Notes: generated by a model from the letters alone, not told the origin. DNA of 64,000 bases from Beaufortia kweichowensis (GCA_019155185.1 CM032797.1:13316881-13380880); one strand, 5' to 3'. Positions 41,961-56,805 are shown, numbered from the stretch's first letter. Program-made: numbers and translations.

Positions 41961-44900
41961 ACAAACGCAGCTAAACTTTAATGTTGGGAATGCAGTTTCA
42001 AGCAACATCTGCTGGTGATGTGAATGAGGAATGTTCATGTAAGGCTTTGTGTTTGCAGTGCTAAGGTCATGGGTTTGATTCCTGAGGAACACACACAAAT
42101 TCATCACATGTATACCTTTAATATACTGTAAAGATAATATGAATCAAGTAAAAATGAATAAAGGATTTTATTTACAATATTCAATTGTTTACCTACAGTG
42201 TTTCATAGTGTTGTTTTAATGTTTTCAAAGCTAAATCATAATGTGGGCTATTGATATTACGAAATGATTTTTTTGGATAACCCAGCCTGTCCTAAGTAGT
42301 CAAAGCACTTAAACTCGGACAGCTAATGTACCGTCCAAACACTTTTATAATGTCCTGCAGATCATGAACGTATTTATGTATTTGTGTATGTTGAAAGGGC
42401 CTTCACCATTTTAAGTACATTTTTTAAACTACGCATTCGTAGAAACGCTAAAGAAAAAAGAGTTAATCTTAATTATCTGTTTTTTTAAGTGGACAAAAAG
42501 AGAAACCGTGTGGTTTTACATTCCTCCAGGACTTCTAATAGCATACTGTGCTGCCAAACCCAAAATTGGTGCTCTACTTACATGCCATTGGGTCCAGCTC
42601 AAATGATGTCCAAAGGCTGTCCTATATACTCACTGTATCCTGCAATTACTAAAGATTAATATATGACTTCATTTTCCTCTTTTCTTTCACAGTCATTCTG
42701 GGACCAGAGCCAACAGCACAGTTTCCTTTTTACTCAAAGACATCATTCAGTCTATGTTTACACTTGTTTTATAAGGGAAAAAAGCTTCTCAAAGCAACCA
42801 TCTCTCTCTGAATTTTGCCTGCTGTCTAACATAATTAATAAAAAAATTGCCTTTATCTGTCATTGGAATGCAGTTGCAGGGAAATCTTTATGAAGATAAA
42901 TACACAAATAATCCGCAGTTGATTTCAAGGTCAGTCAAAATTATTTAGAGGAAACTTTGAAATTGTTTTTAATTTGCTGTTGATTTGCAGTTGTGCTTCG
43001 GGGCTTTGTCTCATTGTCATTTTTTGTAGCCACTCACATGATATTATTACAGTGGACAGCAACATTATGGCCATGGAGATTTGTAATTGTATCGGCGGGG
43101 TGTGTTTGTAACAAAAGATTGCTTTGCATTAACCAGAATTAAAGCAGACAGCTTAAGGTGACTTGTTTGAAATCAGGGAGATGTCAATGTCAATGACTAA
43201 TAAATGCACCAATGCAACTTTTTAGACAGTAACTGGATGTAGATAAAAGATTATAGTTTAGTGTATAAACCCAATGTACTGCAACCCTAAAATATATTTT
43301 ATATATATTTTAAAATATAATATGTGTTATAGGACAACATATTTTATATGTTTACTAATAAAATTCAACATTATCTCACCAAAAATCATCAACGGTATAC
43401 AACATTTTTGTTTCCCTAATTTAGTCTCTACCATTTTTTCCATATGTAGCAGAGACTAATTTAGGAGACAGAAATGTTGACATTACTTTTGCTCATTTGC
43501 AATCTGTTATATTTGTTTTGCTGTCATATTATGTTTATTTATACATTGAAAAAACTAAATGTGCAGGAGAGCTGTAACTTTGTGCCATTGTGTCAGAATC
43601 TCATAGGGGTAAAATTAGCTTTATAGGACAAGAATAAAAGACTCATTTCATAATGTCCGCTTCATTTGGAATAGGCAGAATGTATAGTTCAGCAGTTTTT
43701 GAATAAGGTGGGGACTGAAAGGTCATGTCACTGATTCGTTTCAAAAACGTCTAGCTTTATTTAGGCAGCTCTAGAATAATCTGGAATGATAAAAGCTGCT
43801 CATTTAAAAAATGGTCCATTACGATAAAACCATACACTTCATAATTTTTGTGCTCTCTCTATGTGCTAATTGCATTTCCAGAGTCAGTTTTTTAACAGCA
43901 CGTTGTTAATCTGTTTACTCAGATTGTGACTCATGCAGAATTCTGATTGTTTTTCAATAAAAAGTAATGAGTTCAATCTGTGATTTCAGCTAAAAAATAT
44001 TTTTACATTACAAATAAAACTTCTAAACGACATAAAACCCAGCATTCAGGTAGATGTTATTGTGTGTTGCATGTCAAAGGCCTTCTTTTCCTCTGCTCTT
44101 TCCTAAATTCTCACTATCTCTCTCTATCACTCTCAATCTACTTCACACACACAGATGCACGCAATCACACACATATCACCTCGGTCCTTGAATAGGCTTA
44201 GTCAGAAATGGAAATGAGTGAGTCAGCATTGTGCAAGAAGCTGTTTTTCGCCAAAGCTTTTTAAATATCAGTGAAGAACGATATGAAGAGCATTAGCATG
44301 TACAGGGAACACTCTGTCTTGTCTTAACATACTCCATTTCTTTTACTGGGACAGAATGTTGCTCGTGACATTTCTGTAATGCAGTACTATTTGTGTACAT
44401 GCATGTGTTGTGATCTGAGGAGAAAATTCTGTAAAAGATTTTACCAGGCTTTCATATGCATCTGAAACTGAAAACTAGCAGAATGGAAAAAATCTAAAGT
44501 TAGTTATTGCTCAGTGAGGGATTGAAAGTTTCCTTGCAGTTTTTCCATTTTTAAAGTTAATTTCCTGCACACGGAGACATCTGCTATAACCAAGAGTGAA
44601 CATTTTCACCCATATGTTCACTTATCTGTTATAATAAAATAAAAGTAGCAAATATTGCCATCATTTTGTGAGTTTAATGTTTTATGCAGTACATAAAAAC
44701 ACAAATTATAGACACATAAAAATTTGAAAATGTAATACTTTTTCTAGACTTTAATTGTCATTTTTAAACCATTAACATACCAACAGTAAAATATGTGTTA
44801 TAGGACACCACCAAATCCATATCATTAGTCAATAAACACTTGAGTACCCCCATTAATGAAAGGATGACAGATATAGACAGTGGGATAAAAGTAGATTTAT

Positions 44901-45889
44901 GGCATATAATTAACCAATAGATATATACTGATATATATACTATTTAGTTTTGTAATTTATTGCACATTAAATATTAAACCATAATTGTTGTAAATGTTTA
45001 CCTATATACAACCCTTAATATACTTCATATAATTCAAACATATTCATTAAAATATGTATTTGTAGCCTAACAATAATAAACGTTTATAAGTAAACATTTT
45101 TATAAGGTTTACATTTTTAAAGTTGGTATGTTCCCTTTTAAATAACATCAGCCTGTGCTTGAGTTGGCATGGACTACACAAATTTGTGCAAAACCTGATG
45201 ATCCATGTTATCCCAGCATGATCTGAGATTGTTCCAAAGAGCATCCTGTGTGCTTCAATGGGAACAAGAAAATCTGACCTTTTTGTACAAAGCAGTTGAT
45301 GTGCTCAATGTCTCAAATTTGCTTACATTTGATTAGTGACCTAGAAATGGTTCACAATTATTTTCAATTTGACTCTTGAGCTTGTCTTCAGAATAAGACA
45401 TTATTTTTATTTGCAGGTTTAAATGAAAAGAGGGTTTTATATGTAGTCTTAGACTTATGGTCCTGTTATACAGTATATACTTTTCCATGTCAATAGTGAT
45501 GGAGTCATTAATTGAGCGGCTCATATTATATTATTTTTATAGTATGTACCACATTCCCCCCGCTCTCATGCACTATTTTAAAGCTCCATGCAAAAAAACC
45601 CTTCAGCCTGTGTGTCTTACCTTATTGCACACAGCATCTGTACAGGAATCTGCTTTAAAAATGAAGTTAGGAGGGTGGAGCAGACGGCACCACAAATCAG
45701 TAAACACCAATATAAATCAATTACGGCGAGCAAAACACAGTCCCATGTATAATTTGATCTGATTATGCTGTTGACACCAGCAGTGTAATGATTACTTCCG
45801 CACAACAGAAGCAAAGAACATTGGAGATACGGATGTATTGTATTATCAAGCCAGAAAATCTTTGATTTGATTTGTCTAGTTGTTAGGGC

Positions 45890-46190
45890 GGCACTAGAAA
45901 TTCAATTTGATATTAATTAAAGGGAAATGGAGAGGAAAAAATGAATGCGGTAATAGCCTGTGACGACTTCAGAATAAGAGTTCAGGTGCGAGAGCTTTTT
46001 TACGTTGGAGATCAATATTAGCGTGCTGGTTTTGATGAGAAGAAACAGTGTGATTTGATCAGTGTAGACCTCAATCTCTTCAGCTCTTTATTGCTTCTGG
46101 AGTGATTGCACTCCCACTCCACCTGGGCTCAGTCTGGCCATGCATCTGATATCCTCTGCTCACAATGTTATAGAGCAAACAATGTAAGAT
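45890..46190. promoter_or_regulatory. Candidate regulatory block in the tox-ca8 interval
   Basis: Contains TTGATATTAATTAAAGGG (homeodomain-type core, about 45908) and then complex sequence with scattered CG. No repeat similarity was noticed. Confidence 0.25.
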
Positions 46191-47561
46191 GAGTTTTTAG
46201 ATTTCAATTTTTACTTGTTTTTTTTTTTCTTCTCTTGCCGTGTGATGGGGGTCTAGGAGGGTGTGGAGTTGATATGCGGAGCAGCTGTATGATTCTGCTG
46301 AAAGAATGATTTGCTTGGATGTCTTTGGTATGTTCAGGCCAGGTGTTGTGAAATAGCATATTTCAATGAACTGAACACTGAGTCTATTATATAAAATGCA
46401 TTTAATCTGTCTTCAATTTGATCTTGTGTTTTTGGTGTAGCTTAAATAAAAAACTAGTATGACACATACTTTTTAAGAGTAATACGATCATACTGTAAGT
46501 GCATACTTCTTCTTTTTTTTTTAAAGATAGACTAATCTAATTTTATTATGTTTTCATAAGCCACATACAGTTTTAGACAAAACATTGTTGATCACATAAT
46601 AAAACAATATAAATGTTCCCCTGCCTTGTTTGAATTAACTTTATGACCTAAATTTAACCAAATCTTATTTCGGTTTTAAATATTTATCCCCACCAGCTTG
46701 TTGTATTTAATGAAAAACATTTTGACATATCAGTCCATTTTCAAGAGCTTTATGTTATTGTTACTGGGATACTTTTAACATTTACAGACTGTAAGAATGG
46801 TGAACAAGCAAACAGTTTCATTTTTGATTAATGAGATACGTCATACACAACTGTTTTTAATGATCGTTATTTACTTGCAAGCGCATGGCCCAGACCGAAT
46901 CCAAAATATGACAAATTGTTGATCAATACATTAAAGACAAGTCACCAGAGCCTCCAACCATAATGAGAGATTGTGTTTAAAGTGAATATCTTCAATCAAG
47001 CTGTTGTCTCACAGTAAATGTTACTATACAATGCATGTTATTTGACTTGGCACGGCTAGCTCAGTGTGGCATGTGGTTTGCAAAACACAAGGAGGGGTTT
47101 ATAAGGGGCAGCTGTGATTACATTCCTCTCTCTCATTCCTTCTCATTATGAATGTGAAACAGAATACGACCCAAGCATAACTTACGGCACTTACAGGAGG
47201 TGGGAAACTCTACTACGGTACAAACCTCACCAAATAAAATATACATAATGCCGGTGGAGTTTCATAGTCTGGCTGTCCTGTGTCCAAAAGACTTGTGCTG
47301 ACTTCTCAAAATGAAAAGAGAGTCTGTTACTGTGAAGCCATGTAAATAAACGTGAACATTTCACAACATTGACTTTTTCAAGAGGTGGAAAGCTTAATGA
47401 AGGACATGACACAGCCTGGATACATGTGTCCACCATTTATAATGCAAATCACAAAAGGATTAGTTGAATTGTAGGGAAATCACCTGGAACATAAATATTT
47501 TAAAGACAAGGAAATGTTTTGATATCCTATAACTGTCATGTTTACAAGATTGTGATCTTGG

Positions 47562-47562
<1 letters not shown>

Positions 47563-47593
<31 letters not shown>
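47563..47593. repeat. (TAA)n microsatellite
   Basis: Ten TAA units without interruption. Confidence 0.95.
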
Positions 47594-47689
47594 GCTTAGT
47601 TAATGAATAGGGACACGTGGGATAAGATATGTAGCTTTTAAAATTTAGCAGTGGTGCATATATTTGTAACTTTTAGTACTTTTTATATT

Positions 47690-47985
47690 TTAGCATCTAG
47701 TAGTCACCCTTTTTCTAAAATGAGCAAAATCACACTTTTTTAAACAGCACTGAAGGAATTTCTATCTGTGCTGGACTCTTATTGGCTGATTTTTATTCAT
47801 CATTTGGTCCAAGTAATCCAATCCATTTTGTTTTCTAATTAAAGAAATTACTATGTTGGTACACTTATATTTTTGTCTACAAAAGACATTTCAAGCATTA
47901 AAATATATACCTTCAGATTAAAAAAATTTAAGATCATGAGAAACATTTTTGTCAATTGTGTCTAAACCTTTGACTGGTACTGTAC
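47690..47985. mobile_element. Tc1/mariner-like transposon remnant, copy b
   Basis: The right end GTCTAAACCTTTGACTGGTA followed by CTGTAC is the usual terminal sequence of Tc1-like elements in fish (read inverted: GTACAGTACCAGTCAAAG). The body matches 34460-34845. It is about 300 bases, far shorter than an autonomous element. Confidence 0.6.
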
Positions 47986-50295
47986 ATGTTGGTAAAAAAT
48001 ATGACTTTGAAATGGGATTGTGCACTAGTAAATAGTTTTTATTCATGTTTACATTTTTAATAAGAAATATTATTTTTTACCTCTTTCTCATTTGTCCTTG
48101 CCCAGAGAACAAGTGAAGTGGCACAGCTGCTATAATGCAGTGGAAGCTTGATCTGTGTTGTGATCACTCTCACTCTTCTTCATTATCAGGTTTAGTGTGG
48201 TGTTTCTGTGGATGAATGGATTGTATTGAGCACAGATCATCAACCGTCTTAAGGTGCAGCATTTGGGTTTATTACTCTATTTCGTCTCTTGAGTCCTGGT
48301 GATGTGACAGTGGGCTCCTGATCACAGGTTGTTATGAGCTAATCAGTGGGTGCCGTGATGCTCGGTGAGTTCCGGAAGCTCTGCTTCAGGAGAAAGAACA
48401 GAGTTCAATGACAGTGGAGGATCTTATACCACTCTAATGGTCTTTTGATTTCACTGTCACAGCCCACTTGAGGGGCAACAGACCTAGTTTGCTCTGATGA
48501 TCTCTTTCTGCTGGGTCATTGCTTCTGTTAAAGTACGGCTCACAGTGACCCCCTTTAGCAGAGTCCTGTCAGGACCACAGCACTTCCCAGCGCTATATGT
48601 CCAGACATTTGGGTTAGAGCTTCATTTTCATTTTAAGCGCAACGTACGTCTATAAGCATCAACTATTCATCAGTGACGTTTAATCAATGTACGTCCAAAA
48701 CAGCTGAGAAATCAATATTGATTATCCTCTAGTTGCACTTAAATGACCACTTATTAGGTTTAATTATGTCTGACTCTCTTTGTGAGATGCATTTAATGAG
48801 GTATATGTGAACCTGAGAAATCTATGCATGAAAATTATAAGTGATGTTAACTATGAAATGATTCACAAGTGGGATGAACTTGGGAGAACTCCGTGGACCA
48901 AATTCCATCTCCCTTTCACATTTCATCATCAACACTTGTGTCACATTCACCAATTGAATGGGACATTGTCCTCCCCTCAGAGCCCAGTCTCAATAACTGC
49001 CCATTTTCTGGGTCCCTGCCCTCACACAATCACGTATCAACTCCAATCTGTCCACATAATGCTCTGCTGCCTGCCTGGAATGGCTGCTAAAACCTAGTGC
49101 CATTCCATTTGCATCCATTGCTTCTGGCCAGGGTGTGATTCTGTGCAATAATAAACACCCCTGTCGTGAAGGCGTGAGTTTGAAAGATTTTGTCATTAAG
49201 AGAAACTTGCAGCATTCCGCAACAAAGAGCTTGTAACATTATGTTTTGTTGTAAAAGATTTTTTGTTTATCCTATTTTTATACTGAGGGGCAGCGAACAT
49301 TGATTATTAAAGAGAAGCTGGTCTACCAAACATGGCTTTTTATAAATGATGAAGTTTCTGCATGTAAGCATGATATTAAAATAACTTTAAAAATTAGAGC
49401 AATATTGGTTTAAATAATGTACAATCCAGTCATGTCTGTAGCCTAATAAAATCTGGTTTATTTTTCTTGGAGCTGGCCTGCCTCATGGGACTTGATATGT
49501 TGAGATCACATGACCAATCAAACATTACTTGATTTAGTAGACATGGAATACATTTATTATGGGTGACTATAAATAATGCATATCTACAGTAGTAGATCTG
49601 AAAACTTTTGCATTATATTTTTCCACACTGCTGAGTGACAGTATCCATGATGACTACAATACTGGCCAGCACAACATAAGTAAAAAACGACTAAATGACA
49701 TTTAGACTACACAAACTTGTTAACAAAAAAGTTGACAAAAGCTTCTTTATGAAACTATACAAATGGTAAGATTAATGGTAGACGTTTTATCCTGTACTCA
49801 CTTTGAAAGATGTTTTATACTTTAAAGCAGAACTGAAATTAATCTATGCATATCTTTTCATAACCATGACTTACATTTTTAACATCCTAATTTGCAAACA
49901 TATCTAATAAAGTCCACAACTGTTACATTACAACAGAAAAATATTGTCTGAAAACACAAAACAATTGCGTTTTGCCATTGCTCGACTCCCACGCATTCTA
50001 GTTGTGGAGCAAACAGCAAAAATGATTTGAATATTCTCAAATGGAAAGTTGTTGTCTTTGGAGCCTATAGGCAGAATTAGAAGGCCATGTTCTTGTACAG
50101 ACCCCCAGCCCTGTGTTGTCAAGCACATTCAATTCCATTTGGCAGTGAGTGATCAATATCTCCCTCCCCCTCTCTTTCCATACTGCACATTTATATCTCC
50201 CTCATTGGCATAAAGATAAGGACGTTATAGCAACCCACAGCTCATTGGTTAGAAATGGTAGTTATTTTTAGAGCAGCTTAATGGAACAATAGTCA

Positions 50296-50301
<6 letters not shown>

Positions 50302-50359
<58 letters not shown>

Positions 50360-50371
50360 TCTCTCTCTCTT
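50302..50371. repeat. (CT)n microsatellite
   Basis: CT tract of about 70 bases with one CCC interruption at about 50355. Confidence 0.95.
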
Positions 50372-51389
50372 CCCCTGCACACATTCTCTCTTCTAGGCAC
50401 AAAGGTCACAGTGAAATGGATTAGATTTTGTTGTTTGATTTATATCTGTTGTTATTATGCCCCTTTCAGAATTCCATTGCACAGAAATGCTAATCTTAAC
50501 AGCATATGCTTTTTTTGTTATGTAAACAATTATGTCCATAAATAGGATAAACTACACATGCTATAGCAATTTATATGTGTTTTATCTTAATACTCCTTTC
50601 TCTTTCTCATTAGAACACCTTGTCATTATTATTTCTGTAATACTGCTTCATCTGAATGTCTATGGAGGTGTAGTAGCCTGGGGCTTTGGGAACCCTTGGG
50701 ATTTAGTTCTCATTCCCAAGAATTTCTTTCTCTTTTTTGAACCATGCTCCTTTTCTATTCACATGCAAGAAAAAAGAAAAATTTTATATCAGTGCAGAGG
50801 GAATGTAAAGGGACCTCTCGGTCTCCGACGTGGCCGATACAGTATATTTTTGTTACTAAAATGAGTAGCAATGTGGACTGGAAATGCAGCAGCTTTACAA
50901 GGGCGCTGAGTTGTCCCTCAACCCATGAAGCAACCATCTGTTTGGGCTTTAAGCTCTTTTGTATTAAAGCTGTAATAGCAAAAGGTCATTCTGGGAATGA
51001 CATCAATAAACTTGTGAATTAATGCAAAACAAAAGGGGGAAGCGATACCTCTGTACTCCAGGGTACATCTGAGTCCACCTAATCTTCTGCTATGGAAACA
51101 AATCAATTAGAGCAACTGCAATTACGTCTGATGTGAACAATGAACGGCTGAATTTTATGTGTATAACTTTACTGTCTTAAATTTCCATGTAGTGTTTCAC
51201 CCTTTTCCTATTGTGTCATTTAAAAATATTAAAGAAGAGCTTTTGAAATTAGTCTTGTGTGTGTCTAATCAAGCATATCTGAAATTAAAGCTCTTGCTCT
51301 TTTGGCAAAATAATCATCATTATTATTGAATAAACTAGCCATGTGAATATTGGGAAAAGAATAATAGAAATGTCAAATGAAATAATCCC

Positions 51390-51570
51390 TTGTAGTTGAT
51401 ATTTCCCCTGACCGTAAAAGGTCGTGGCATATCGCAATTAGATGATCCGTGGCCTGAAACCTTTTCATCCGCCGTCCACGAATAAATAATCGCGTAATCA
51501 GAGCTCCCCCTGCTGTTTCAATGAAGGAACTACAAGTGAGCCATCAAGCCCCCTGGTGCTAATACTGTGC
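51390..51570. promoter_or_regulatory. Candidate conserved non-coding block in the tox-ca8 interval
   Basis: A sharply bounded complex block with unusual CG density (GGTCGTGGCATATCGC, TCCGCCGTCCACG, AATAATCGCGTAATC) surrounded by AT-rich DNA. No ORF of note and no repeat match. Confidence 0.35.
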
Positions 51571-53124
51571 CTCTAAAGCAAAGGAAAAATAAATAACTGA
51601 GGAAAAATAAATCTCGGATTGTCTACCCTTATACCCACTTTACTTACAGAAAAAGATATCTTAACCAATATGCAACATTCCAGCTCCGGGTTTTTCTCTG
51701 GCTTGGTATCATGTTCATAAAATGATGTCAGGTTACACAATTTACTGATCCTGTATGGCAGCGCAATATTTAATCAAAACAGGTTTGGGGAGATTTGGGA
51801 CACTGACATTTAATGCAATAAGGGATGTACTCCACTGTTTGATATCCTCATTAATGTTCACAATAAGTGTGTTTACTTACAGGTGCACAACACAAAAAAG
51901 AGCTCTGGACTTTTATACACATGGCAACTGTACTGGGCTGTATTTAGAATTCATATTTATTTAAGGAAGGTCTTTGTAAAGTGAGTGAAGATTGTATGAG
52001 CAAAAGGTTGGTCAAAGTAAACAATGTGTGTGTGGACAACTAAACAAAACCTACAGGAATATCCTTATTTGTAAAAATGGCAAAACACATTTTGTAAAAA
52101 AAGAAACATATTCCTACTAGATTATACTATTTATAAGTAGCTGTGAATAAAAACAATAGAGGTCTATGGCATGTTTCTATTTAGATAGCTATGTAAATAC
52201 AAATTATAGTGTCAATGGGAAGTGCCCACAATGTATTACTAACTTAACGTTTGTTTGTGTGTGTCTGTGTACGCTTGTTGCACATGTTTGTTGTTCCGTT
52301 TTATTGTGATAGGATTTGTAAATTATTGCTATAATCTGGCTTTTCATGCCCAAGGGAGAGCTATTAACATATTAACATCTGTATCTTGTTTATTTGCCAT
52401 GCCATAATTTCCCTCTAATCAAGACTTAATAAGGACAAGAAGATTGAGGAATTAGCTGTCTGATGAGCATTGTGCGACTCATCCTGCTGATTACTGGAGT
52501 GAAACACTTCATTTAGCGTGACTACCTCAATGAACCTCATTCACCATGATGTCAGAGCATGACTTTGAAGATGAAAGCCCTTCCTTATGCACTTCACACA
52601 GCTTTACGTGGCTTTAAATTATGATCCAAGATAAATGTCCTCATTCTTATTAAAGATCTGATGATTTTCTCTCTGATCTGAGCTTATCGTTAAGTGCTTT
52701 TATTAAACTTTTTATATACTGGCCTCAGTGATATATTTTATCCAGTGTCAGTGATGTCATGGTACATTAAAGTTTCACTCATGATTAGTAATGAATGACA
52801 AAACATTGTACATTTATTTTATAAACAGCTGAGGGCGCTGTAGACCCCTTTTATCTAAAAAAAAAACAAACTACTCTCTTATAATCGATTTATAGCTCCA
52901 GCTATCCTAAAGTTTTCTTTCAAAAAAACCCTTTTATTTTCTATAGACGATTTACATTTTATAGACATTTACTATTTTTACTATGAGTCAATATTATGAC
53001 TTCTAGGTCACAGTAAGCCTTATAAAGATACTGTGTCTGGACACTGGTGCCAACTGTGTGGTTTGTGTGACTTACCATCTGATAATTTGATGTCTACCAA
53101 CATACTGTTTTATGACCATATCAA

Positions 53125-53292
53125 ACATCAAAACCATTCACTTTCATGGACACAAGGTTCAATAGGAAGTCAATGGGTGCCAGTAACCAGCGTTTTACAA
53201 AATATCTTCTTTTGTGTTCCACAAAAGAAAGAACCATATACAGGGTTTGAATGACATGAATGAAAAATTATGACATTTTTATTTTTGGGGAA
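53125..53292. mobile_element. Cyprinid foldback repeat element, partial copy 4
   Basis: The right half of the family is recognisable by AATATCTTCTTTTGTGTTCC, GGGTTTGAATGACATGAATG and ATTTTTATTTTTGGGG. The left half is missing or too diverged. Confidence 0.6.
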
Positions 53293-55768
53293 CACAAAAA
53301 ATTTTACACAAAAAATATTGAAAACAAATGTGATTGCTTAGATCAGTTAAATTACTGAAACAAATTATCATAAAATATGAATTGTGGATGTAGTCTCGCA
53401 CGCACGCCGCACAAACATTATGTTTGGGAAGACTTTCCATAGACATAATGACTTTTATAATGTCCTGATAACCGTAGCCTATACACACACAAACCTTTCT
53501 GCGTTTATACATTTTAAAAATAAACAGCATTCAGTATGATTTATGAACTGTTTTTCTTATGGAGAGCTAAAAAATGTCTCCACAAGGTCAAAAAAACATT
53601 GTAGGGTTTACCAGGATCACAGACACACACTTCACTTTAGTATATTGTTTTAGTTGTGACTTTGAAGCTGTTTGTAGAGATGGGTGGACTTGTGTTTGTT
53701 AGTTGTTTTTGGTGAATGTTAACATATCTTCTCAGGTAAGTAGCATAGATAGTAATGTAATTCTTGTACATTTACTTAGCTTGCTTTTTGTGAACGCCCT
53801 AATAACAGCTACATAACTTGTCATCTTTGCTGTAGTGTGTTTTTTGGCTGGGGTATGGTTGTTTTTACTTTAATTCTGTATTGTACTGTAAAATTGTAAT
53901 TATATATAAGCATTTCCTGCATTACCTTACAGTAACTTTATTAGATGATATAATGATGTAATGAAGAAACACACTGACATTTACATTTGCTGATTTTTAT
54001 CTTAAATGCCAGTATATTACGTCTTGCATAACAATCATTACAACAACAAGGGGTTTTTGAGGTATGCAAAACACTTTCACAGCGGTTTCCTATCAATAGA
54101 CTCTGATGTGACCAGTTTCAGAAAAGTGTGAAACACAGACCTGTCTGTTTTCTTTTCATGGGGACTAAATGAGATGTATGACTTTATCTAAATATGTTCT
54201 GCTAAGACGGAAGCAGACTACAAACTGTTACCACACATATTATATATTGCATTATATACGGCTAGTATACCCACAGTCCTTCATCTTTTGCTCATTTTGA
54301 GTTATGAATTATGAAGATATAAACTAAACAAAAATGATGAAGCTGTAGTCAGTTGCAGTCAGCAGCAATTTATTTCCATTTTAGAATTTTAAAGACATAT
54401 AAAGAGGTCTTTACTGAAATGTATGGTTAATTTGTAATCTCTAAAATGACTAAACTGGCTTGTCAGTATCTCTAAATGGCTTCTGTAAAATGACCATGTA
54501 TTGAATTATCAAAAAAAATAGTGTACAATATATAACAGTCTAAAGAAAGATTACACTCTTACACTATGTGTCGGTCGTGTACAATGTTTTGTATTGCATG
54601 TTTCCATGAAGTCCGATTTATTAGTAAGACTACACAAATGCTACAATTTGTTAATTGCTAAACCTCTTAACTGCAATATTCTAACAATGTTCTTCAAGCG
54701 TTAGTATGCTTCTCTTCTCTATTCAAGCTTATCGCCAGTAGTCTCTTCATGCTCATTTGTTCCTTCTTCACATGGCATCAATAAAACTGTGATTCATATG
54801 AAAGGTAACAGCAGATCTGCTCACACTAACCATCAGTGCTGTACATCAAGACACTGAACTACAAAACAGTGCCCAAGCAACTCTACAGGAAGTGATGCAC
54901 TTTCATATACACCACAGTGTTGTAGGGCCTTCCTTTCTTGTCTCTGCAAGATAAAAAAAAAGGATAGACAAAAATATTTTTATACTTCTTTACAAAAAAG
55001 ATCTTAGTTTCCAACTTTCAAGTATCCATTATGGCTCAATTTGGTTATTTAAAGAAAGGCCTAGTTACAAAGACAAATCAAGGGTCGACGTACTATAGGC
55101 CATCTATATCTCTATATCTCCCATGTTTAACCAATATAATATTACATTCAGATTGAGACATTTTAACACAGTAAACAGTAGGAGCAGATAAAGGCACATA
55201 ATAGGAATAGGTGGTCTTTAAAATTCTCATCTACACCAGCTGATTTGTGAGACAGTCATGTGACCATTAGATATCAATTACACCTGCACAATACCTCACT
55301 GTGCCTCTGTCAGCCTGTCATGCGTATGTGCTCTCTGTTGCATAGAGGGAGAAGTGAGTTTATCTCATGTGTGTGTTTCTAATAATATCATATAAACTTG
55401 TATTATATTTCAAAGATGATGTAGTAGATCTCAGTGACTGCTAATTCTAACACTTATAAAGAGGCCGTTTGTAAACTGACTTATTACTGAACTAAACAGC
55501 TGGCTAATCTGCACCTAAATCAATTTTGTCTGGTTAGTATTGATGGATTTACTGGTAGTTTTAAGATGACTGCAACATACTTGACCTAGTTAAGTTCATC
55601 TTTTTTATGAAATGTGGGGATGTGATGTTAATTCTGTGCTTGAATAGTTTATTGTGTTCTTTATGGCTCACAGCTTCAATTTTTATGAACCAAACCTGTA
55701 ACAAATAACATGATTTTTATCTAAACAAACCTTGGTCTCTGGTGAGAGACTGAGATTGCTCATTTCTA

Positions 55769-55951
55769 TGGCCAGTTGCATAAACATGACCTGTGTCTTA
55801 AGAATTAGTCATATTTTTTATGTCCTTTTTTATAATTTAGGCCAATCTACCTTTTAATGTAACTTACTTAAAAAAGTTATGACCAGTCTTGACGAAAAGA
55901 ATGAGATGACTGACATGAAATACTAGTCTAAGCAGTTTATGCAACTGGTCA
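55769..55951. mobile_element. Short inverted-repeat transposon (MITE)
   Basis: Left end GGCCAGTTGCATAAAC and right end GTTTATGCAACTGGTC are inverted repeats; subterminal segments (CTTAAGAATTAGTC against GACTAGT-type sequence) also pair. It is about 180 bases with no ORF. Confidence 0.7.
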
Positions 55952-56369
55952 CTGCTCTTTGCTAAAACTTAGAAAAGTCGTTGATATGCTCAGCTAGAAA
56001 CGGCAACTATTTATCAATAATGCCAACAATGTACTGTATGTATTTTCATACTGCACTATAAATGTTTTATTTAAAAGATTTTGCTTTCTGGTCTTCATGG
56101 CTTTACTCTGGATTACTCTGCTTAAAACATTGTACTCTTTTAACAACACAGCATTATCCCAGCCTAAACTTAGCTTCACGTTCTCATTTCAAAATGAGTA
56201 ATATGCAGGCAGACCCAGGTGTCCCCTTGAGAATCCTGAAATAGATAAATCTATACACAATGCTGCAGTTAGTCCTAGATCAGAAGGAACTGGGTTACTC
56301 TATTACTCTAACCCTCGCAGCGCTTCAATGTATAGTATTGACTGTACTGCTATGAGAATGTGGCCCATT

Positions 56370-56375
56370 TTTATT
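56370..56375 (-). terminator. ca8: Candidate ca8 polyadenylation signal (AATAAA)
   Basis: The first perfect AATAAA I noticed on the minus strand downstream of the ca8 stop; it lies about 300 bases beyond it. It would give a short 3' UTR. Longer UTRs using sites further left cannot be excluded. Confidence 0.4.
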
Positions 56376-56670
56376 AAGGTTTTACACACTAAGCAAGACC
56401 CTTTGAATTGTGGTCATGTGGAGATGAAATACACAGGTCTGGTGAAACTAAAAGATATGCACACCCATCTAGGCAGGCTCTTGCTACATCTCAAACAATG
56501 AGACATTTAATCAGCTAATGTTAGGAATCGAAATCCTCCTTTACATCGAGCAGCCAAAGCCATACATAAGCCACAGCATTATCCTCAAATGAGGGAAGTC
56601 CGCTTGAATAAACAGAGAAGGGAACATGATCTTCTGTTACCCATGGCAGATTAAAATGGATCCTGGGGTT

Positions 56671-56805
56671 CTACTGGAAGGCTGCCCTGACCACCCTGTC
56701 GCTCAGGGGTTGGGTTGGTCTGAAGTTATCTCCCAGTAACCCGTCATTCCCTTCAAGAAGCTCTGCTCCTTTAACGTGGGACCTGAGCCGACGAAACTCT
56801 TCAAT
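56671..56805 (-). CDS. ca8: ca8 coding exon 8 (C-terminus and stop)
   Basis: Acceptor CCCCAG precedes 56805. It encodes the last 44 residues, [19 protein letters not shown] through [18 protein letters not shown], then TAG. This C-terminal block is nearly identical to mammalian CA8, from general knowledge of the family. Confidence 0.96.
   Translation of the reverse strand: MEEFRRLRSHVKGAELLEGNDGLLGDNFRPTQPLSDRVVRAAFQ

Larger units (their letters stand above)
28200..56370. other. tox-ca8 intergenic region
   Basis: About 28 kb between the tox promoter and the ca8 3' end. It holds transposon remnants (28526, 30335, 32242, 32489, 34460, 47690, 53125, 55769), simple repeats (33138, 35315, 47563, 50302) and some complex blocks that could be enhancers (41290-41960, 45890-46190, 51390-51570, 52420-52640). 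No protein-coding gene was recognised on either strand. Confidence 0.65.

Noticed and set aside
48807..49196. Three overlapping ORFs, two plus and one minus
   Set aside because: Overlapping frames on both strands point to low stop density rather than coding.
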